From assembly GCA_920105625.2 (NCBI GenBank), contig OV050032.1:93604542-93668541 (forward strand): 64,000 nt of DNA, in the 5' to 3' direction. The position numbers were made by a program, and so were the translations under genes. The DNA comes from Clusia tigrina. Lineage: Eukaryota > Arthropoda > Insecta > Diptera > Clusiidae. Shown here piece by piece: positions 38,938 to 51,119 of this stretch (within the stretch, counting starts at the first letter, position 1; the number at the start of each line of letters is the position of its first letter). The notes under the pieces are model-generated. The model did not search any database, was not told the origin of the DNA, and saw only the letters and a program-made list of their open reading frames with translations.

Positions 38938-41485
38938 TTGCAACATACAAATGCTTGTAACTTTTTACTGGAGCGTCATAAAACCTTGAAATTTTGTAAC
39001 AATAAAGTACTCGTGCCTCTTGTCAATTTAAGCCATCGCTCAAAGCTATGCTACCCTAGAGTCCCAAATCAAACACTGATAAAACTTCAAACGCCCCTAA
39101 CTTATTTTCGGTACGTCCTACACCTATCAAAGTTTGCAACATACAAATGCTTGTATCTTTTCATTGGAGCGTCATAAAACCTTGAAGTTTTGTAACAATA
39201 AAGTACTCGAGCATCTTATCAATTTAAGTTATCGCTCAGAACTATGCTACCCTTGAGACCCAAATCAAACACTGATAAAACTTCAAATGGCCCTAACTTC
39301 TATACGGTACGTCCTACACATATCAAAGTTTGTAACATACAAATGCTTGTATCTTTTTACTGGAGCGTCATAAAACCTTGAAATTTTGTATCAATAAAGT
39401 ACTCGAGCCTCTTGTCAATTTAAGCTATTGCTCAAAGCTATGCTACCCTAGAGTCCCAAATCAAACACTGATAAAACTTCAAATGGCCTTAACTTCTATA
39501 CGGTACGTCCTACACCTATCAAAGTTTGCAACATACAAATGCTTGTATCTTTTTACTGGAGCGTCATAAAACCTTGAAGTTTTGTAACAATAAAGTACCC
39601 GAGCTTCTTGTCAATTTAAGCTATCGCTCAAAACTATGCTACCCTAGAGTCCCAAATCAAACACTGATAAAACTTCAAACGCCCCTAACTTCTATACGGT
39701 ACGTCCTACACCTATCAAAGTTTGCAACATACAAATGCTTGTAACTTTTTACTGGAGCGTCATAAAACCTTGAAATTTTGTAACAATGAAGTACTCGAGC
39801 CTCTTGTCAATTTAAGTTATCGCTCAAAACTATGCTACCCTAGAGTCCCAAATCAAACACTGATAAAACTTCAAATGGCCCTAACTTCTATACGGTACGT
39901 CCTACACCTATCAAAGTTTGCAACATACAAATGCTTGTAACTTTTTACTGAAGCGTCATAAAACCTTGAAATTTTGTAACAATAAAGTACCCGAGCCTCT
40001 TGTCAATTTAAGCTATCGCTCAAAGCTATGCTACGCTTGAGTCCCAAATCAAACACTGATAAAACTTCAAATGGCCCTAACTTCTATACGGTACGTCCTA
40101 CACCTATCAAAGTTTGCAACATACAAATGCTAGTAACTTTTTACTGGAGCGTCATAAAACCTTGAAATTTTGTAACAATAAAGTACTCGAGCATCTTGTC
40201 AATTTAAGTTATCGCTCAAAACTATGCAACCCTAGAGTCCCAAATCAAACACTGATAAAACTTCAAACGCCCCTAACTTCTATACGGTACGTCCTACACC
40301 TATCAAAGTTTGCAACATACAAATGCTTGTATCTTTTTACTGGAGCGTCATAAAACCTTGAAGTTTTGTAACAATAAAGTACTCGAGCATCTTGTCAATT
40401 TAAGTTATCGCTCAAAACTATGCTACCCCAGAGTCCCAAATCAAACATTGATAAAACTTCAAATGGCAATAACTTCTATACGATACGTCCTACACCTATC
40501 AAAGTTTGCAACATACAAATGCTTGTATCTTTTTACTGGAGCTTCATAAAACCTTGAAATTTTGTAACAATAAAGTACTCGAGCCTCTTGTCAATTTAAG
40601 TTATCGCTCAAAACTATGCTACCCTAGAGTCCCAAATCAAACACTGATAAAGCTTCAAACGCCCCTAACTTCTATACGGTACGTCCTACACCTATCAAAG
40701 TTTGCAACATACAAATGCTTGTAACTTTTTACTTGAGCGTCATAAAACCTTGAAATTTTGTAACAATAAAGTACTTGAGCCCCTTGCCAATTTAAGCCAT
40801 CGCTCAAAGCTATGCTACCCTAGAGTCCCAAATCATACATTGATAAAACTTCAAACGCCCCTAACTTCTTTACGGTACGTCCTACACCTATCAAAGTTTG
40901 CAACATACAAATGCTTGTAACTTTTTACTGGAGCGTCATAAAACCTTGAAATTTTGTAACAATAAAGTACTCGAGCCTCTTGTCAATTTAAGCCATCGCT
41001 CAAAGCTATGCTACCCTAGAGTCCCAAATCGAACAGTGATAAAACTTCAAATTGCCCTAATTTCTTTACGGTACGTCCTACACCTATCAAAGTTTGCAAC
41101 ATTCAAATGCTTGTAACTTTTTACTGGAGCGTCATAAAACCTTGAAATTTTGTAACAATAAAGTACTCGAGCCTCTTGTCAATTTAAGACATCGCTCAAA
41201 GCTATGCTACCCTTGAGTCCCAAATCAAACATTGATAAAACTTCAAATGGCCCTAACTTCTATACGGTACGCCCTACACCTATCAAAGTTTGCAACATAC
41301 AAATGCTTGTAACTTTTTACTGGAGCGTCATAAAACCTTGAAGTTTTGTAACAATAAAGTACTCGAGCCTCTTGTCAATTTAAGCCATCGCTGAAAGCTA
41401 TGCTACCCTAGAGTCCCAAATCAAACACTGATAAAACTTCAAACGCCCCTAACTTCTTTACGGTACGTCCTACACCTATCAAAGT
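38938..41485 (+). repeat. Transition-zone segment, copy 1
   Basis: Related to 44601-46744. Shared markers include TACACATATCAAAG (39314 and 44966), GAGCTTCTTGTC (39600 and 45251), ACGATACGTCC (40480 and 45935), GATAAAGCTTCAAACG (40646 and 46101), ACTTGAGCGTC (40731 and 46186), GCCCCTTGCC (40787 and 46232) and AATCATACATTG (40831 and 46287). The offset changes from 5663 to 5651, 5847 and 5455 bp. The steps equal the 12-bp deletion, one extra monomer and two missing monomers. Confidence 0.75.
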
Positions 41486-41680
41486 TTGCAACATACAAAT
41501 ACTTGTAACTTTTTACTGGAGCGTCATAAAACCTTGAAATTTTTTAACAATAAATTACTCGAGCCTCTTGTCAATTTAAACCATCGCTCAAAGCTATGCT
41601 ACCCTAGAGTCCCAAATCAAACACTGAAAAAAATCAAATGGCCCTAACTTCTTTACAGTACGTCCTACACCTATCAAAGT
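41486..41680 (+). repeat. 195-bp TGAAAAAAATC monomer, first occurrence
   Basis: CACTGATAAAACTTCAAATGG is replaced by CACTGAAAAAAATCAAATGG, one base shorter, linked to CTTTACAGTACG. The class recurs at 49469, 51614, 54337, 55512, 57657, 60380, 61555 and 63122. All nine share both changes; the A-run of seven or eight is the longest homopolymer I noticed. Confidence 0.9.
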
Positions 41681-42072
41681 TTGCAACATACAAATGCTTG
41701 TATCTTTTTACTGGAGCGTCATAAAACCTTGAAATTTTGTAACAATAAAGTACCCGAGCCTCTTGTCAATTTAAGCCATCGTTCAAAGCTATGCTACCCT
41801 TGAGTCCCAAATCAAACACTGATAAAACTTCAAACGGCCCTAATTTCTATACGGTATGTCCTACACCTATCAAAGTTTGCAACAGACAAATGCTTGTAAC
41901 TTTTTACTGGAGCGTCATAGAACCTTGAAATTTTGTAACAATAAAGTAATCGAGCCTCTTGTCAATTTAAGCCATCGCTCAAAGCTATGCTACCCTTGAG
42001 TCCCAAATCAAACACTGATAAAACTTCAAATGGCCCTAACTTCTATACGGTACGTCCTACACCTATCAAAGT
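41486..42072 (+). repeat. Right-domain monomers, first appearance
   Basis: Three monomers carry the first TGAAAAAAATC (about 41624), CATCGTTCAAAG with CAACAGACAAATG (about 41770-41890) and TAATCGAG (41948). The same trio recurs at 54337-54924, 60380-60967, 61555-62142 and 63122-63709, so it is a movable cassette of the right domain. Confidence 0.75.
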
Positions 42073-43052
42073 TTGCAACATACAAATGCTTGCAACTTTT
42101 TACTGGAGCGTCATAAAACCTTGAAATTTTGTAACAATAAAGTACTCGAGCCTCTTGTCAATTTAAGCCATCGCTCAAAGCTATGCTACCCTAGAGTCCC
42201 AAATCAAACACTGATAAAACTTCAAACGCCCCTAACTTATTTACGGTACGTCCTACACCTATCAAAGTTTGCAACATGCAAATGCTTGTATCTTTTTATT
42301 GGAGCGTCATAAAACCTTGAAGTTTTGTAACACTAAAGTAATCGAGCCTCTTGTCAATTTAAGCCATCGCTCAAAGCTGTGCTACCCTAGGGTCCCAAAT
42401 CAAACACTGATAAAACTTCAAATGGCCCTAACTTCTTTACGGTACGTCCTACACCTATCAAAGTTGGCAACATACAAATGCTTGTAACTTTTTACTGGAG
42501 CGTCATAAAACCTTGAAATTTTGTAACAATAAAGTACTGGAGCCTCTTGTCAATTTAAGCCATCGCTCAAAGCTATGCTACCCTAGAGTCCCAAATCAAA
42601 CACTGATAAAACTTCAAACACTCCTAGCTTCTATACGGTACGTCCTACACCTATCAATGTTTGTAACATACAAATGCTTGTAGCTTTTTACTGGAGCGTC
42701 ATAAAACCGTGAAATTTTGTAACAATGAAGTACCCGAGCCTCTTGTCAATTTAAGCTATCGCTCAAAGCTATGCTACCCTTGAGTCCCAAATCAAACACT
42801 GATAAAACTTCAAATGGCCCTAACTTCTATACGGTACGTCCTACACCTATCAAAGTTTGCAACATACAAATGCTTGTAATTTTTTACTGGAGCGTCATAA
42901 AACCTTGAAATTTTGTAACAATAAAGTTCTCGAGCATCTTGTCAATTTAAGTTATCGCTCAAAACTATGCAACCCTAGAGTCCCAAATCAAACACTGATA
43001 AAACTTCAAACGCCCCTAACTTCTATACGGTACGTCCTACACCTATCAAAGT

Positions 43053-43238
43053 TTGCAACATACAAATGCTTGTATCTTTTTACTGGAGCGTCATAAAACC
43101 TTGAAGTTTTGTAACAATAAAGTACTCGAGCCTCTTGCCATCGCTCAAAGCTATGCTACCCTAGAGTCCCAAATCTAACACTGATAAAACTTCAAACGCC
43201 CCTAACTTCTTTACGGTACGTCCTACACCTATCAATGT
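43053..43238 (+). repeat. 186-bp monomer with 10-bp deletion, first occurrence
   Basis: CTCTTGCCATCGC replaces the usual CTCTTG-TCAATTTAAG-CCATCGC, a loss of 10 bp at monomer positions 86-95. The monomer also carries CTTGAAGTTTTG, AAATCTAACACTG and CTTCTTTACGG. The same deletion, mostly with the same linked markers, is found in monomers starting at 43631, 46745, 48107, 50056, 52201, 53563, 56099, 58244 and 59606. Confidence 0.93.
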
Positions 43239-43630
43239 TTGCAACATACAAATGCTTGTAACTTTTTACTGGAGCGTCATAAAACCTTGAAATTTTGTAA
43301 CAATAAAGTACTGGAGCCTCTTGACAATTTAAGCTATCGGTCAAAGCTATGCTACCCTTGAGTCCCAAATCAAACACTGATAAAACTTCAAATGGCCCGA
43401 ACTTCTATACGGTACGTCCTACACCTATCAAAGTTTGCAACATACAAATACTTGTAAGTTTTTACTGGAGCGTCAAAAAACCTTGAAATTTTTTTACAAT
43501 AAATTACTCGAGCCTCTTGTCAATTTAAACCATCGCTCAAAGCTATGCTACCCTAGAGTCCCAAATCAAACACTGATAAATCTTCAAACGCCCCTAACTT
43601 CTTTACGGTATGTCCTACACCTATCAAAGT

Positions 43631-43816
43631 TTGCAACATACAAATGCTTGTATCTTTTTACTGGAGCGTCATAAAACCTTGAAGTTTTGTAACAATAAAG
43701 TACTCGAGCCTCTTGCCATCGCTCAAAGCTATGCTACCCTTGAGTCCCAAATCAAACACTGATAAAACTTCAAATGGCCCTAACTTCTATACGGTACGTC
43801 CTACACCTATCAAAGT
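43631..43816 (+). repeat. 186-bp monomer with 10-bp deletion but different flanks
   Basis: Has the deletion and CTTGAAGTTTTG but lacks the linked AAATCTAACAC. It instead reads CCTTGAGTCCCAAATCAAAC and CTTCTATACGG. It is the only deletion monomer with this right half, so it looks recombinant, with a crossover or conversion end between the deletion and monomer position about 120. Confidence 0.9.
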
Positions 43817-44600
43817 TTGCAACATACAAATGCTTGCAACTTTTTACTGGAGCGTCATAAAACCTTGAAATTTTGTAACAATAAAGTACTCGAGCCTCTT
43901 GTCAATTTAAGCCATCGCTCAAAGCTATGCTACCCTAGAGTCCCAAATCAAACACTGATAAAACTTCAATCGCCCCTAACTTATTTACGGTACGTCCTAC
44001 ACCTATCAAAGTTTGCAACATGCAAATGCTTGTATCTTTTTATTGGAGCGTCATAAAACCTTGAAGTTTTGTAACAATAAAGTACCCGAGCCTCTTGTCA
44101 ATTTAAGCTATCGCTCAAAACTATGCTACCCTAGAGTCCCAAATCAAACACTGATAAAACTTCAAACGCCCCTAACTTCTATACGGTACGTCCTACACCT
44201 ATCAAAGTTGGCAACATTCAAATGCTTGTAACTTTTTACTGGAGCGTCATAAAACCTTGAAATTTTGTAACAATAAAGTACTCGAGCATCTTGTCAATTT
44301 AAGCCATCGCTCAAAGCTATGCTACCCTTGAGTCCCAAATCAACCACTGATAAAACTTCAAATTGCCCTAACTTCTATACGGTACGTCCTACACCTATCA
44401 AAGTTTGCAACATACAATTGCTTGTAACTTTTTACTGGAGCGTCATAAAACCTTGAAATTTTGTAACAATGAAGTACTCGAGCCTCTTGTCAATTTAAGT
44501 TATCGCTCAAAACTATGCTACCCTAGTGTCCCAAATCAAACACTGATAAAACTTCAAATGGCCCTAACTTCTATACGGTACGTCCTACACCTATCAAAGT

Positions 44601-46744
44601 TTGCAACATACAAATGCTTGTAACTTTTTACTGGAGCGTCATAAAACCTTGAAATTTTGTAACAATAAAGTACTCGAGCCTCTTGTCAATTTAAGCCATC
44701 GCTCAAAGCTATGCTACCCTAGAGTCCCAAATCAAACACTGATAAAACTTCAAACGCCCCTAACTTATTTACGGTACGTCCTACACCTATCAAAGTTTGC
44801 AACATACAAATGCTTGTATCTTTTTATTGGAGCGTCATAAAACCTTGAAGTTTTGTAACAAGCATCTTATCAATTTAAGTTATCGCTCAGAACTATGCTA
44901 CCCTTGAGACCCAAATCAAACACTGATAAAACTTCAAATGGCCCTAACTTCTATACGGTACGTCCTACACATATCAAAGTTTGTAACATACAAATGCTTG
45001 TATCTTTTTACTGGAGCGTCATAAAACCTTGAAATTTTGTATCAATAAAGTACTCGAGCCTCTTGTCAATTTAAGCTATTGCTCAAAGCTATGCTACCCT
45101 AGAGTCCGAAATCAAACACTGATAAAACTTCAAATGGCCTTAACTTCTATACGGTACGTCCTACACCTATCAAAGTTTGCAACATACAAATGCTTGTATC
45201 TTTTTACTGGAGCGTCATAAAACCTTGAAGTTTTGTAACAATAAAGTACCCGAGCTTCTTGTCAATTTAAGCTATCGCTCAAAACTATGCTACCCTAGAG
45301 TCCTTAATCAAACACTGATAAAACTTCAAACGCCCCTAACTTCTATACGGTACGTCCTACATCTATCAAAGTTGGCAACATTCGAATGCTTGTAACTTTT
45401 TACTGGAGCGTCATAAAACCTTCAAATTTTGTAACAATAAAGTACTCGAGCATCTTGTCAATTTAAGCCATCGCTCAAAGCTATGCTACCCTTAAGTCCC
45501 AAATCAACCACTGATAAAACTTCAAATGGTCCTAACTTCTATACGGTACGTCCTACACCTATCAAAGTTTGCAACATACAAATGCTTGTAACTTTTTACT
45601 GGAGCGTCATAAAACCTTGAAATTTTGTAACAATGAAGTACTCGAGCCTCTTGTCAATTTAAGTTATCGCTCAACACTATGCTACCCTAGAGTCCCAAAT
45701 CAAACACTGATAAAACTTCAAATGGCCCTAACTTCTACACGGTACGTCCTACACCTATCAAAGTTTGCAACATACAAATGCTTGTAACTTTTTACTGGAG
45801 CGTCATAAAACCTTGAAGTTTTGTAACAATAAAGTACTCGAGCATCTTGTCAATTTAAGTTATCGCTCAAAACTATGCTACCCCAGAGTCCCAAATCAAA
45901 CATTGATAAAACTTCAAATGGCCCTAACTTCTATACGATACGTCCTACACCTATCAAAGTTTGCAACATACAAATGCTTGTATCTTTTTACTGGAGCGTC
46001 ATAAAACCTTGAAATTTTGTAACAATAAAGTACTCGAGCCTCTTGTCAATTTAAGTTATCGCTCAAAACTATGCTACCCTAGAGTCCCAAATCAAACACT
46101 GATAAAGCTTCAAACGCCCCTAACTTCTATACGGTACGTCCTACACCTATCAAAGTTTGCAACATACAAATGCTTGTAACTTTTAACTTGAGCGTCATAA
46201 AACCTTGAAATTTTGTAACAATAAAGTACTCGAGCCCCTTGCCAATTTAAGCCATCGCTCAAAGCTATTCTACCCTAGAGTCCCAAATCATACATTGATA
46301 AAACTTCAAACGCCCCTAACTTCTTTACGGTACGTCCTACACCTATCAAAGTTTGCAACATACAAATGCTTGTAACTTTTTACTGGAGCGTCATAAAACC
46401 TTGAAATTTTGTAACAATAAAGTACTCGAGCCTCTTGTCAATTTAAGCCATCGCTCAAAGCTATGCTACCCTAGAGTCCCAAATCAAACACTGATAAAAC
46501 TTCAAATTGCCCTAATTTCTTTACGGTACGTCCTACACCTATCAAAGTTTGCAACATTCAAATGCTTGTAACTTTTTACTGGAGCGTCATAAAACCTTGA
46601 AATTTTGTAACAATAAAGTACTCGAGCCTCTTGTCAATTTAAGACATCGCTCAAAGCTATGCTACCCTTGAGTCCCAAATCAAACACTGATAAAACTTCA
46701 AATGGCCCTAACTTCTATACGGTACGTCCTACACCTATCAAAGT
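44601..46744 (+). repeat. Transition-zone segment, copy 2
   Basis: Partner of 38938-41485. It contains the only 12-bp deletion monomer of the window (44797-44980), an extra monomer at 45373 (GTTGGCAACATTCGAATG), and lacks the equivalents of the monomers at 39918 and 40114. Private changes include GAGTCCTTAATC (45299), CTCAACACTATGC (45671) and TTTTAACTTGAGC (46182). Confidence 0.75.
44797..44980 (+). repeat. 184-bp monomer with a unique 12-bp deletion
   Basis: TTTTGTAACA joins directly to AGCATCTTATC at about 44860. The usual ATAAAGTACTCG is lost, and with it the AATAAA hexamer and the AGTACT/CTCGAG palindromes. No other monomer shares this deletion, so it arose after its segment was duplicated from the 38.9-41.5 kb region or the reverse. 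Confidence 0.93.
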
Positions 46745-46930
46745 TTGCAACATACAAATGCTTGTAACTTTTTACTGGAGCGTCATAAAACCTTGAAGTT
46801 TTGTAACAATAAAGTACTCGAGCCTCTTGCCATCGCTCAAAGCTATGCTACCCTAGAGTCCCAAATCTAACACTGATAAAACTTCAAACGCCCCTAACTT
46901 CTTTACGGTACGTCCTACACCTATCAAAGT
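46745..46930 (+). repeat. 186-bp deletion monomer
   Basis: Carries the 10-bp loss with AAATCTAACAC. It directly precedes a TACAAATACTTGTAAG/CTTTACGGGACG monomer, a pairing kept in all later occurrences. Confidence 0.92.
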
Positions 46931-48106
46931 TTGCAACATACAAATACTTGTAAGTTTTTACTGGAGCGTCATAAAACCTTGAAATTTTTTAACAATAAAT
47001 TACTCGAGCCTCTTGTCAATTTAAACCATCGCTCAAAGCTATCCTACCCTAGAGTCCCAAATCAAACACTGATAAATCTTCAAACGCCCCTAACTTCTTT
47101 ACGGGACGTCCTACACCTATCAATGTTTGCAACATACAAATGCTTGTAACTTTTTACTGGAGCGTCATAAAATCTTGAAATTTTGTAACAATAAAGTACT
47201 CGAGCCTCTTGTCAATTTAAGCCATCGCTCAAAGCTATGCTACCCTTGAGTCCCAAATCAAACACTGATAAAACTTCAAATGGCCCTAACTTCTATACGG
47301 TACGTCCTACACCTATCAAAGTTTGCAACATACAAATGCTTGCAACTTTTTACTGGAGCGTCATAAAACCTTGAAATTTTGTAACAATAAAGTACTCAAG
47401 CCTCTTGTCAATTTAAGCTATCGCTCAAAGCTATGCTACCCTTGAGTCCCAAATCAAACACTGATAAAACTTCAAATGGCCCTAACTTCTTTACGGTACG
47501 TCCTACACCTATCAAAGTTGGCAACATACAAATGTTTGTAACTTTTTACTGGAGCGTCATAAAACCTTGAAATTTTGTAACAATAAAGTACTCGAGCCTC
47601 TTGTCAATTTAAGCCATCGCTCAAAGCTATGCTACCCTAGAGTCCCAAATCAAACACTGATAAAACTTCAAACACCCCTAGCTTCTATACGGTATGTCCT
47701 ACACCTATCAATGTTTGTAACATACAAATGCTTGTAGCTTTTTACTGGAGCGTCATAAAACCGTGAAATTTTGTAACAATGAAGTACCCGAGCCTCTTGT
47801 CAAGTTAAGCTATCGCTCAAAGCTATGCTACCCTTGAGTCCCAAATCAAACACTGATAAAACTTCAAATGGCCCTAACTTCTATACGGTACGTCCTGCAC
47901 CTATCAAAGTTTGCAACATACAAATGCTTGTAACTTTTTACTGGAGCGTCATAAAACCTTGAAATTTTGTAACAATAAAGTTCTCGAGCATCTTGTCAAT
48001 TTAAGTTATCGCTCAAAACTATGCAACCCTAGAGTCCCAAATCAAACACTGATAAAACTTCAAACGCCCCTAACTTCTATACGGTACGTCCTACACCTAT
48101 CAAAGT
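46745..48106 (+). repeat. 7-monomer unit (1362 bp)
   Basis: The monomers at 46745 (10-bp deletion) and 46931 (TACAAATACTTGTAAG, GATAAATC, CTTTACGGGACG), and those after them up to about 47520, recur at 48107-48881, offset 1362 (7 x 196 - 10). The same stretch recurs near 52201 and 58244. It then diverges at TACAAATGTTTG (about 47526) against TACAAATGCTTGTAAG (48888). Confidence 0.75.
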
Positions 48107-48292
48107 TTGCAACATACAAATGCTTGTATCTTTTTACTGGAGCGTCATAAAACCTTGAAGTTTTGTAACAATAAAGTACTCGAGCCTCTTGCCATCGCTC
48201 AAAGCTATGCTACCCTAGAGTCCCAAATCTAACACTGATAAAACTTCAAACGCCCCTAACTTCTTTACGGTACGTCCTACACCTATCAAAGT
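48107..48292 (+). repeat. 186-bp deletion monomer, TTGTATC variant
   Basis: Same deletion lineage but with TTGTATC at positions 19-25 instead of TTGTAAC. The variant follows a GCAACCCTAGAG monomer here and in the occurrences at 53563 and 59606. Confidence 0.92.
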
Positions 48293-48974
48293 TTGCAACA
48301 TACAAATACTTGTAAGTTTTTACTGGAGCGTCATAAAACCTTGAAATTTTTTAACAATAAATTACTCGAGCCTCTTGTCAATTTAAACCATCGCTCAAAG
48401 CTATCCTACCCTAGAGTCCCAAATCAAACACTGATAAATCTTCAAACGCCCCTAACTTCTTTACGGGACGTCCTACACCTATCAATGTTTGCAACATACA
48501 AATGCTTGTAACTTTTTACTGGAGCGTCATAAAATCTTGAAATTTTGTAACAATAAAGTACTCGAGCCTCTTGTCATTTTAAGCCATCGCTCAAAGCTAT
48601 GCTACCCTTGAGTCCCAAATCAAACACTGATAAAACTTCAAATGGCCCTAACTTCTATACGGTACGTCCTACACCTATCAAAGTTTGCAACATACAAATG
48701 CTTGCAACTTTTTACTGGAGCGTCATAAAACCTTGAAATTTTGTAACAATAAAGTACTCAAGCCTCTTGTCAATTTAAGCTATCGCTCAAAGCTATGCTA
48801 CCCTTGAGTCCCAAATCAAACACTGATAAAACTTCAAATGGCCCTAACTTCTTTACGGTACGTCCTACACCTATCAAAGTTGGCAACATACAAATGCTTG
48901 TAAGTTTTTACTGGAGCGTCATAACACTTTGAAATTTTGTAACACTAAAGTAATCGAGCCTCTTGTCAATTTAA

Positions 48975-51119
48975 GCCATCGCTCAAAGCTGTGCTACCCT
49001 AGAGTCCCAAATCAAACACTGATAAAATTTCAAATGGCCCTAACTTCTTTACGGTACGTCCTACACCTATCAAAGTTGGCAACATACAAATGCTTGTAAC
49101 TTTTTACTGGAGCATCATAAAACCTTGAAATTTTGTAACAATAAAGTACTCGAGCCTCTTGTCAATTTAAGCCATCGCTCAAAGCTATGCTACCCTAGAG
49201 TCCCAAATCAAACACTGATAAAACTTCAAACGCCCCTAACTTCTATACGGTACGTCCTACACCTATCAAAGTTTGCAACATACAAATGCTTGTAGCTTTT
49301 TACTGGAGCGTCATAAAACCTGGAAATTTTGTAACAATGAAGTACCCGAGCCTCTTGTCAATTTAAACCATCGCTCAAAGCTATGCTACCCTAGAGTCCC
49401 AAGTCAAACACTGATAAAACTTCAAACGCCCCTAACTTCTATACGGTACGTCCTACACCTATCAAAGTTGGCAACATACAAATGCTTGTAACTTTTTACT
49501 GGAGCGTCATAACACCTTGAAATTTTGTAACACTAAAGTAATCGAGCCTCTTGTCAATTTAAACCATCGCTCAAAGCTATGCTACCCTAGAGTCCCAAAT
49601 CAAACACTGAAAAAAATCAAATGGCCCTAACTTCTTTACAGTACGTCCTACACCTATCAAAGTTTGCAACATACAAATGCTTGTATCTTTTTACTGGAGC
49701 GTCATAAAACCTTGAAATTTTGTAACAATAAAGTACTCGAGCCTCTTGTCAATTTAAGCCATCGCTCAAAGCTATGCTACCCTAGAGTCCCAAATCAAAC
49801 ACTGATAAAACTTCAAATTGCCCTAATTTTTTTACGGTACGTCCTACACCTATCAAAGTTTGCAACATTCAAATGCTTGTAACTTTTTACTGGAGCGTCA
49901 TAAAACCTTGAAATTTTGTAACAATAAAGTACTCGAGCCTCTTGTCAATTTAAGACATCGCTCAAAGCTATGCTACCCTTGAGTCCCAAATCAAACACTG
50001 ATAAAACTTCAAATGGCCCTAACTTCTATACGGTACGTCCTACACCTATCAAAGTTTGCAACATACAAATGCTTGTAACTTTTTACTGGAGCGTCATAAA
50101 ACCTTGAAGTTTTGTAACAATAAAGTACTCGAGCCTCTTGCCATCGCTCAAAGCTATGCTACCCTAGAGTCCCAAATCTAACACTGATAAAACTTCAAAC
50201 GCCCCTAACTTCTTTACGGTACGTCCTACACCTATCAAAGTTTGCAACATACAAATACTTGTAAGTTTTTACTGGAGCGTCATAAAACCTTGAAATTTTT
50301 TAACAATAAATTACTCGAGCCTCTTGTCAATTTAAACCATCGCTCAAAGCTATCCTACCCTAGAGTCCCAAATCAAACACTGATAAATCTTCAAACGCCC
50401 CTAACTTCTTTACGGGACGTCCTACACCTATCAATGTTTGCAACATACAAATGCTTGTAACTTTTTACTGGAGCGTCATAAAATCTTGAAATTTTGTAAC
50501 AATAAAGTACTCGAGCCTCTTGTCAATTTAAGCCATCGCTCAAAGCTATGCTACCCTTGAGTCCCAAATCAAACACTGATAAAACTTCAAATGGCCCTAA
50601 CTTCTATACGGTACGTCCTACACCTATCAAAGTTTGCAACATACAAATGCTTGCAACTTTTTACTGGAGCGTCATAAAACCTTGAAATTTTGTAACAATA
50701 AAGTACTCAAGCCTCTTGTCAATTTAAGCTATCGCTCAAAGCTATGCTACCCTTGAGTCCCAAATCAAACACTGATAAAACTTCAAATGGCCCTAACTTC
50801 TTTACGGTACGTCCTACACCTATCAAAGTTGGCAACATACAAATGTTTGTAACTTTTTACTGGAGCGTCATAAAACCTTGAAATTTTGTAACAATAAAGT
50901 ACTCGAGCCTCTTGTCAATTTAAGCCATCGCTCAAAGCTATGCTACCCTAGAGTCCCAAATCAAACACTGATAAAACTTCAAACACCCCTAGCTTCTATA
51001 CGGTACGTCCTACACCTATCAATGTTTGTAACATACAAATGCTTGTAGCTTTTTACTGGAGCGTCACAAAACCGTGAAATTTTGTAACAATGAAGTACCC
51101 GAGCCTCTTGTCAAGTTAA
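48975..51119 (+). repeat. 11-monomer subunit, copy 1 (2145 bp)
   Basis: Matches 51120-53264 at offset 2145 (11 x 196 - 11, from one 10-bp and one 1-bp deletion). Shared markers include GCTGTGCTACCC (48988 and 51133), GATAAAATTTC (49021 and 51166), GGAGCATCATAA (49109 and 51254), AAACCTGGAAATT (49317 and 51462), CCAAGTCAAAC (49399 and 51544) and AAACCGTGAAATT (51070 and 53215). It is nested within, and slightly offset from, the first 6043-bp unit. Confidence 0.82.
50056..50241 (+). repeat. 186-bp deletion monomer
   Basis: First deletion monomer of the first 6043-bp unit, TTGTAAC variant. It is preceded by the TTTAAGACATCGC monomer. Confidence 0.92.

Larger units (their letters stand above)
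42073..43816 (+). repeat. Transition-zone unit of nine monomers (1744 bp)
   Basis: Begins with the monomer pair at 42073 and 42269 that recurs at 43817 and 44013. The distance of 1744 bp is nine monomers minus the two 10-bp deletions at 43053 and 43631. It includes AAACCGTGAAATT (42704) and AACACTCCTAGC (42617), precursors or relatives of monomers found repeatedly at 47.6-62.8 kb. Confidence 0.7.

Noticed and set aside
40781..40800. GCCCCTTGCC as another 10-bp deletion monomer.
   Set aside because: Although TTGCC resembles the deletion junction, the following AATTTAAG is present, so this is only a T-to-C change (also at about 46232).
43192..43377. Minus-strand open frames here and at 62487-62690.
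   Set aside because: Each is the reverse strand of ordinary monomers where a stop was removed by a private base change. No start context, no family resemblance and no conservation in sister monomers.
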